The translations under genes were made by a program, and so were the position numbers. The notes beneath the pieces were generated by a model that did not search any database, was not told the DNA's origin, and saw nothing but the letters and a program-made list of their open reading frames with translations. Of a stretch of DNA of 35,789 bases, positions 31,530 to 35,789 are shown piece by piece. Each line of letters begins with the position of its first letter. The first letter of the stretch is position 1. This stretch comes from an archaeon (lineage in GTDB: Archaea; Thermoproteota; Nitrososphaeria; Nitrososphaerales; Gagatemarchaeaceae): the NCBI GenBank assembly GCA_902812495.1, contig CADDZR010000014.1, positions 1 through 35,789 on the forward strand, in the 5' to 3' direction.

Positions 31530-33179
31530 ATGAAGGAAACAGACAAGCAGATCATGGACCTCTGCTGGAGTGTTCTGCCTTCCGCTGCATACTTAACAGG
31601 TTTCGACCAGTATGCTGGGAAGCTTTTCATACCTTCAAATGAAAATGTGGAAAACGCATTAAAGAGAATTGAGCTACTTAGAAAGGAAGTTGATGACGAA
31701 CTTCAGGAAAAGATACTTGATTCACTTGAAACTATGCTTCTCTTTGATGAGCCCCAGCCAGTTCTTGACGATATACTTGGTTCTGTGTATGCCCATCTTG
31801 TTAAGGAAGGGGTTAACAAGGAGCATATGCTTTCACTTCTAAGCCACGCAGAAGAGGCCTTGAAGGCAGCAGCTGAGAGGTTCAGGAATAGGAAGGTTCC
31901 TGTATCGGTCAAGGTTTTAACACTCTACAGACTTGACGGGGTAAACGGAATAGTTGAGGCAGTTAAGAGTGCAACGAGGAGCGATACTCTGAAAAAGAAA
32001 TGCGACAGTGTGAGGGAAAGCGTTGGCATTTTTGGCTCTCTCTTCACTGTTGAAGGCTTTGATTCTGGAGAGTTTGAGAAGGTTATGAGGATATTTGAAA
32101 GGGAAGGTTTTTCGCTCGAGAGGGAAGCCTTCTACCCGAGGGCTCTCAGCAAGGGTCTTGATTATCATGAAACACCAGAGGAACTAGAGGCAAAGGCAAC
32201 TGCCTGGCTGGATAGCGAGCTTCCACTTTTCAGGGATGTGACAGACAAGCTCGCTGAGATTTACAAGTGCAATAACAGCCCACTCGAGGTTGAGAAACGC
32301 ATAAACAGCAGGCTTGACCTTGTCAAAGTGGGCCTTGTAAAGACAACCATGAAGCTTAGAAAGGTAGCGCAACCACTTGTCGACAGGCGTGTTTGCAGGA
32401 TAACAAGAAAGTACAGGACTAAGGTTGTCGAGACACCAAGCTATCTAACAGGTACTATACCCACAGGTGCAGCACAGTTCTTTGACACCTTCACAAGGAG
32501 GCCGTTCAACGTCTTCTTCCAGACAACAGACCCAAAGAGGGATCCGGACAGGTCTGTTGCTTTCCTTCTTAATCTCCTTGTGCATGAGGAATACGGGCAC
32601 TGCGTACACCATTCCAACAGTGCCGTTAACGTTCCAAAGAACGTTAGGGAAATTGCAATGATACCTGTCAGCACATCAGGACCGATATCGGAGGGCCTCT
32701 CATTCAACAGGGAACTTGAGTTCCTGAATGTTGCCAGGTCGATCGAGGAGAAGGAGAAGTTAACAAAAGTTGAGAGGGATTACGTGAAACTGATGGATGG
32801 GTACGGGGGGCTGAAGCTTGTTAACCACGAGCTGGAGTTTGCAACAAGAAGATGGAGGATAATTAGGTTCCTGCGGGTAATAGGCGATGTCAGGATAAAT
32901 ACTGGGAAGCAGGATATAGTTGACTTTGTACAGTGGGCCGAGGAACACGCAAACGTACCAAAGAGCAGCGCATACTTCCAGCTCTTCCCCGCACACGAGG
33001 GTATGTTCCCAGGCTACGCTTCAAGCTACGCAGTACTGGGACAGGAGATACTTGAGATGGAGAAGAGGATAAACGACGAGGAAAGGAGAATAAAGTTTTC
33101 AACATACCTCTGCAGCATAGGCTTCCCCCCAAGGAGAATATACAGAAGGATGCTGGAAGAATATATGAAAAAGCTTTGA
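31530..33179 (+). CDS. DUF885-like metallopeptidase-type protein
   Basis: A 549-residue helical protein. Near residue 350 lies L-L-V-H-E-E-Y-G-H-C-V-H-H, a zincin-like motif, followed by S-E-G-L-S-F-N-R-E-L-E (near 388), which would supply a Glu ligand, and P-G-Y-A-S-S-Y-A-V-L-G-Q-E-I near the end. The last two resemble the E-G-W-x-x-Y and P-G-Q-x-x-S-Y strings of DUF885 proteins. The motif spacing is H-E-x-x-x-H, neither the classical HExxH nor the DUF885 HExxPGH, so catalysis is unproven. ATG 31530 is chosen over TTG 31515 for a TATA-like box near 31499-31507. The end overlaps the next gene by 4 nt. Confidence 0.6.
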   Translation: MKETDKQIMDLCWSVLPSAAYLTGFDQYAGKLFIPSNENVENALKRIELLRKEVDDELQEKILDSLETMLLFDEPQPVLDDILGSVYAHLVKEGVNKEHMLSLLSHAEEALKAAAERFRNRKVPVSVKVLTLYRLDGVNGIVEAVKSATRSDTLKKKCDSVRESVGIFGSLFTVEGFDSGEFEKVMRIFEREGFSLEREAFYPRALSKGLDYHETPEELEAKATAWLDSELPLFRDVTDKLAEIYKCNNSPLEVEKRINSRLDLVKVGLVKTTMKLRKVAQPLVDRRVCRITRKYRTKVVETPSYLTGTIPTGAAQFFDTFTRRPFNVFFQTTDPKRDPDRSVAFLLNLLVHEEYGHCVHHSNSAVNVPKNVREIAMIPVSTSGPISEGLSFNRELEFLNVARSIEEKEKLTKVERDYVKLMDGYGGLKLVNHELEFATRRWRIIRFLRVIGDVRINTGKQDIVDFVQWAEEHANVPKSSAYFQLFPAHEGMFPGYASSYAVLGQEILEMEKRINDEERRIKFSTYLCSIGFPPRRIYRRMLEEYMKKL

Positions 33180-33580
33180 AGGAGCAAAGCATACAACTTT
33201 CAACAAGGAAGTTCCTGAGCAAGAAACTGATAGCAAAGCTGGCGACAGTAGCATCAGATGGATGGCCCCACGTGACACCTGTGTGGTTCTTTTTTGACGG
33301 CTCAAATTTCCTAGTTAACACATCAAAGGAAAGGATCAAGTTCAAGAACATACTCAGAGACCCGAGGGTACAGCTCCTGATCGAAGATGGTTACAGGTAT
33401 GTTCTTGTAAAGGGGTACGCGACTGTTGCAGAAAATAGGGATCCCTACGAGGACATAAAGATGCTTTCAGTGCGATACCTTGGAAAGAAGAAAGGTCTGA
33501 AGCAGTATCGGGATTTCTATTCGAAGGGCAACAGAGTCTCAATCATAATAAAGCCAGTAAAGATTATCTCTTCTCTCTAG
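33176..33580 (+). CDS. pyridoxamine-5'-phosphate-oxidase-fold protein (FMN/F420)
   Basis: A 134-residue split-barrel protein. A-T-V-A-S-D-G-W-P-H-V-T-P-V-W-F-F-F-D-G is the family opening (strands binding FMN or F420), followed by S-K-E-R-I-K-F-K-N-I and D-P-R-V-Q-L-L-I. Such small proteins bind FMN, F420 or heme and include F420-dependent reductases; the cofactor cannot be settled here. It starts at TTG 33176 in a TTGA overlap with the preceding gene, so the two are co-translated. The 3' end overlaps the convergent TetR gene by 17 nt. Confidence 0.85.
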   Translation: MKEQSIQLSTRKFLSKKLIAKLATVASDGWPHVTPVWFFFDGSNFLVNTSKERIKFKNILRDPRVQLLIEDGYRYVLVKGYATVAENRDPYEDIKMLSVRYLGKKKGLKQYRDFYSKGNRVSIIIKPVKIISSL

Positions 33581-34157
33581 ACGTTCCATTCAAAAAAATA
33601 TCAAGGACAGCCTTTTTGTAGTTTTCGAAGTCTGAATCCTTCGAGAAGTGTAATCTCTGGAAAATGGGATGATTAAGCATTCCAATAAGACAGTCGGCCG
33701 CAACTCTCGTATCAATCTTCTTTAGCCTTCCCTCCCTGACACATCTTTCCAGGAGGGACGAGAGGATCGAGTTTATTCTCTCCATGTCCCTGTAAATCAT
33801 TTTTGCACTCTTCTCGTCAAGCTCAGCCCTATCCCTTATGTAAAGACCTATGTCAAATGCACTCTCAGGAAAGAACCTTAGATATGCGTCAACAAATGAA
33901 TAAAGTGCTTCCATTGCATCATCTCCTGAAGCAACATTCTCCAGCTTCTCAATAAAGTCCTTCATAGTTATCCTTTCCCTGACTACGGCATCGAAAAGCC
34001 CTTTTTTGCTCCCAAAATAGTAGTATATCATGGGCGGTGTTGTTCCCGTTTCCCTGCAGACATCCCTTATAGACACATTCGAGTAGCCCTTTTGAGAGAA
34101 GAGCTTGGAAGCAGCCTCGAGTATTTTCCTATACGTGTCTGTCTCTATTCTTTGCAC
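33564..34157 (-). CDS. TetR-family transcriptional regulator
   Basis: A 197-residue regulator with an N-terminal TetR helix-turn-helix: I-L-E-A-A-S-K-L-F-S-Q-K-G-Y, then S-I-R-D-V-C-R-E-T-G and M-I-Y-Y-Y-F-G-S-K-K-G-L-F, the family core, within residues 8-55. The rest is the variable helical ligand domain. The frame opens at 34238, but GTG 34157 follows an AT-rich TATA-like stretch (about 34172-34190) and leaves a normal TetR N-terminus. Ligand and targets are unknown; the convergent flavin-fold gene and its own promoter are candidates. Confidence 0.85.
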   Translation of the reverse strand: MQRIETDTYRKILEAASKLFSQKGYSNVSIRDVCRETGTTPPMIYYYFGSKKGLFDAVVRERITMKDFIEKLENVASGDDAMEALYSFVDAYLRFFPESAFDIGLYIRDRAELDEKSAKMIYRDMERINSILSSLLERCVREGRLKKIDTRVAADCLIGMLNHPIFQRLHFSKDSDFENYKKAVLDIFLNGTSREKR

Positions 34158-34179
34158 GTTCCTTTCAAATGATATTAAT

Positions 34180-34305
34180 TTAATAAATCTTTGCTGTTGC
34201 TGGAACAAATTCGTGTATTTTAATCTGCTGGTGGACAAGCACAGAAAGTATTACCACTGCGGCAACAAAGAATGCAAGCATCAGATTCTTCTTCCTTTCT
34301 TCCAT
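34180..34305 (-). CDS. 41-aa single-TM protein, unknown
   Basis: ATG 34305 to TAA 34180-34182 encodes a basic M-E-E-R-K-K-N start, one strong membrane helix (about residues 8-25, L-M-L-A-F-F-V-A-A-V-V-I-L) and a short polar tail. The charge pattern predicts an inside N-terminus. An AAAGG element lies 3-7 nt upstream. It lies just upstream of the TetR gene on the same strand, its stop overlapping the TetR promoter region. It is too short for routine gene finders; function is unknown. Confidence 0.5.
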   Translation of the reverse strand: MEERKKNLMLAFFVAAVVILSVLVHQQIKIHEFVPATAKIY

Positions 34306-34380
34306 ATTCCTTTAGGTAAAACGACAGGAGGTATAGCTCTAACATCTTGAAACTAGTTTATTGAAATTATTTAATTAATT

Positions 34381-34400
34381 CAAAAAATTTGAAAAGAAAG
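34381..34400 (-). terminator. T-rich transcript end after the thermosome gene
   Basis: On the minus strand, 15-34 nt beyond the thermosome stop, the sequence reads CTTTTCAAATTTTTTG. Such oligo-T tracts terminate archaeal transcription without a required hairpin. Confidence 0.45.
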
Positions 34401-34414
34401 TTTTCATGGGGGGC

Positions 34415-35789
34415 TCAGTCCAGCTCGCTTGAGCCCTCGCCACTGGGTGGTTTCTGTTCCTTCTCCTTTTCTTTTGTCTTCCCTGCAGCTATGACGTCAT
34501 CTATCCTAAGTATCATACATGCCGCTTCCGTGGCTGACTTGATTATCTGTTCCTTGACAGAGAGGGGTTCAAAGACCTGTCTTTGATACATGTCCCTGAC
34601 CTTTGAATCAATTGCATCAACACCGAACCACTTGCCTCCCTCTGCGTGCTTTGCCCTGAGCTCGACCTGTGCATCTATCGGATCCATGCCTGCATTCTCT
34701 GCTAGTGTTATCGGTATCGATTCGAGTGCCTCAGCAAACTTCTGGGCTGCAAGTTGCTCTCTCCCCGAGAGCTTGTCTGCCCACTTCATTACTTGAGCGG
34801 CTGCCTCTGATTCTGCTGCCCCTCCTCCAGCAACTATTGCAGGGTTCTCGACAACATCCTTTGTTACCATCAGTGCATCATGCAGAGAACGCTCAGCCTC
34901 GTCAACTATCCTCTGGGTTCCGCCTCTGACAAGTATTGTCACTGCCTTTGGATTCTTGCATCCTTCGACGAAAACCCATTTGTCCTCTTCTATCTTCCTC
35001 TCTTCCACAAGGTCTGCATAGCCAAGGTCGTTCGAGGAGAGGTCCTCTAGATTGTTCACAACCCTTGCTCCTGTTGCCCTTGCAAGCTTTGTCATGTCGC
35101 TCTCCTTTGCTCTCCTAACTGCGAGTATCCCTGCCTTCGCCATGTAGTGCTGTGCTATATCGTCGATTCCCTTCTGGCATATCACAACATTTGCTCCTAC
35201 TTCTACGACCTTATCGACCATGCTCTTCAGTATCTTTGTTTCCTCATCTAGGAACTTCTTCATCATTGATGGATCGTTTATGTTGAGCTTTGCGTCAAAC
35301 TCTGTCTTCTCTATCTCAAACGGGGCGCTGATTAGCGCTATCTTTGCCTTCTCAACCCTCTTCGGCATGCCGGAGTGCACAACTTCCTTGTCGAGCACTA
35401 TTCCCTTTATCAGCCTTGTATCCTTGAGGGAACCTCCTGCCTTCTTCTCAACCTTCACGTTGTCGATATCTACCTTGTATCCCTTCTCTGTCTTCTCAGC
35501 AACTTGTAGGACTGCATCCACAACTAGCTCAGCAAGGTCCTCAGCCTCCTTTGAAACAAGCTTTGTCTGCATGCTTGTCTTTGCAACCTTGACGAGCCAC
35601 TCTCTGTCCTCAGGAGATATCTTCTCCGCGATAGCCCTCAGTGCTTCGATCGCCTTCCTAGAAGCTTTCGCGTAGCCGTCTACAATCACAGTTGGATGCA
35701 CATCCTTGTCAAGAAGCTCTTCTGCCTTCTCTAACAGTGCACCTGCAAGGACAACAGCTGATGTTGTTCCGTCTCCTACCTCGTTGTCA
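34415..35789 (-). CDS. thsB-like: thermosome subunit (group II chaperonin), partial at the right edge
   Basis: An ATP-driven protein-folding chaperonin subunit. About 458 C-terminal residues are visible; the gene enters from the right edge with E-V-G-D-G-T-T-S-A-V-V, the ATP-hydrolysis loop with the catalytic Asp. Other signatures: V-I-C-Q-K-G-I-D-D-I-A-Q-H-Y in the apical domain, V-A-G-G-G-A-A-E-S-E, and A-C-M-I-L-R-I-D-D-V-I-A-A at the C-terminus. The tail is a short charged K-E-K-E-K-E-Q-K run ending in S-S-E-L-D, without the GGM repeats of many thermosomes. The N-terminal part, roughly 85-95 residues, lies outside the window. A T-rich terminator follows. Confidence 0.95.
   Translation of the reverse strand, partial: DNEVGDGTTSAVVLAGALLEKAEELLDKDVHPTVIVDGYAKASRKAIEALRAIAEKISPEDREWLVKVAKTSMQTKLVSKEAEDLAELVVDAVLQVAEKTEKGYKVDIDNVKVEKKAGGSLKDTRLIKGIVLDKEVVHSGMPKRVEKAKIALISAPFEIEKTEFDAKLNINDPSMMKKFLDEETKILKSMVDKVVEVGANVVICQKGIDDIAQHYMAKAGILAVRRAKESDMTKLARATGARVVNNLEDLSSNDLGYADLVEERKIEEDKWVFVEGCKNPKAVTILVRGGTQRIVDEAERSLHDALMVTKDVVENPAIVAGGGAAESEAAAQVMKWADKLSGREQLAAQKFAEALESIPITLAENAGMDPIDAQVELRAKHAEGGKWFGVDAIDSKVRDMYQRQVFEPLSVKEQIIKSATEAACMILRIDDVIAAGKTKEKEKEQKPPSGEGSSELD

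Noticed and set aside
34415-35701. Complete thermosome starting at 35701
   Set aside because: Sequence beyond 35701 continues in frame with the conserved G-D-G-T-T-S-A-V loop to the window edge, so the apparent start is internal.

Overview
The window is archaeal chromosomal DNA. The direct evidence is a group II chaperonin (thermosome), an ESCRT-III/CdvB-type protein, two geranylgeranyl-reductase-family flavoproteins for ether lipids, a tRNA-Leu with a 27-nt intron at the canonical archaeal 37/38 site, and TATA-like boxes about 25-33 nt upstream of many start codons (leaderless transcripts, often starting at TTG or GTG). CdvB together with an archaeal-type nuoABCD points to the TACK group. 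A non-ammonia-oxidising or basal Nitrososphaerota (Thaumarchaeota) relative is the likeliest host, but no marker here fixes the lineage. That placement is inference.

Layout. 1-8.6 kb is dense housekeeping: an edge-cut MBL-fold hydrolase, a DUF429 protein, homoserine kinase and threonine synthase (overlapping, an operon), a small membrane protein divergent from an ArsR-like regulator, a 58-aa small protein, proline dehydrogenase divergent from an Xaa-Pro peptidase across one shared TATA box, and PolX (DNA polymerase X fused to PHP). tRNA-Leu(UAA) follows at 8.6 kb. 8.7-14.3 kb is gene-poor and looks AT-rich. It holds one small membrane protein, a P1/DmpA-type peptidase, a 67-aa protein that seems to be an N-truncated DUF4286-like domain, an MFS transporter, and several stretches of apparently decayed coding sequence.

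14.3-21.2 kb carries a glycosyltransferase with a degenerate methyltransferase-like N-terminal half, gamma-glutamyltransferase, a CatE-like two-domain VOC protein, a glyoxalase-II-like hydrolase, and a three-gene ABC transporter. 21.2-22.5 kb holds a broken DUF4286-like gene (one stop, two frameshifts) related to the 67-aa protein, a 7-TM protein with a presenilin-like arrangement of intramembrane Asp and Pro residues, and tRNA-Arg(CCU) with an encoded CCA.

22.5-35.8 kb is again dense: a luciferase-like F420/FMN oxidoreductase, a geranylgeranyl-reductase-type flavoprotein, a citrate synthase carrying an extra N-terminal VapB-like ribbon-helix-helix segment, a CBS-domain protein, nuoA-B-C-D (complex I peripheral arm plus NuoA) that stops before nuoH, a 4-TM unknown, the CdvB homologue, a second geranylgeranyl reductase, a DUF885-like metallopeptidase-type protein, a pyridoxamine-oxidase-fold protein, a TetR regulator, a 41-aa single-TM protein, and the edge-cut thermosome.

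The most unusual items are the RHH-like extension on citrate synthase, the presenilin-like mini membrane protein, the decayed/truncated DUF4286 pair, the methyltransferase-glycosyltransferase fusion, and the truncated nuo block. I did not see CRISPR, an insertion sequence, a phage module or an obvious defence island.
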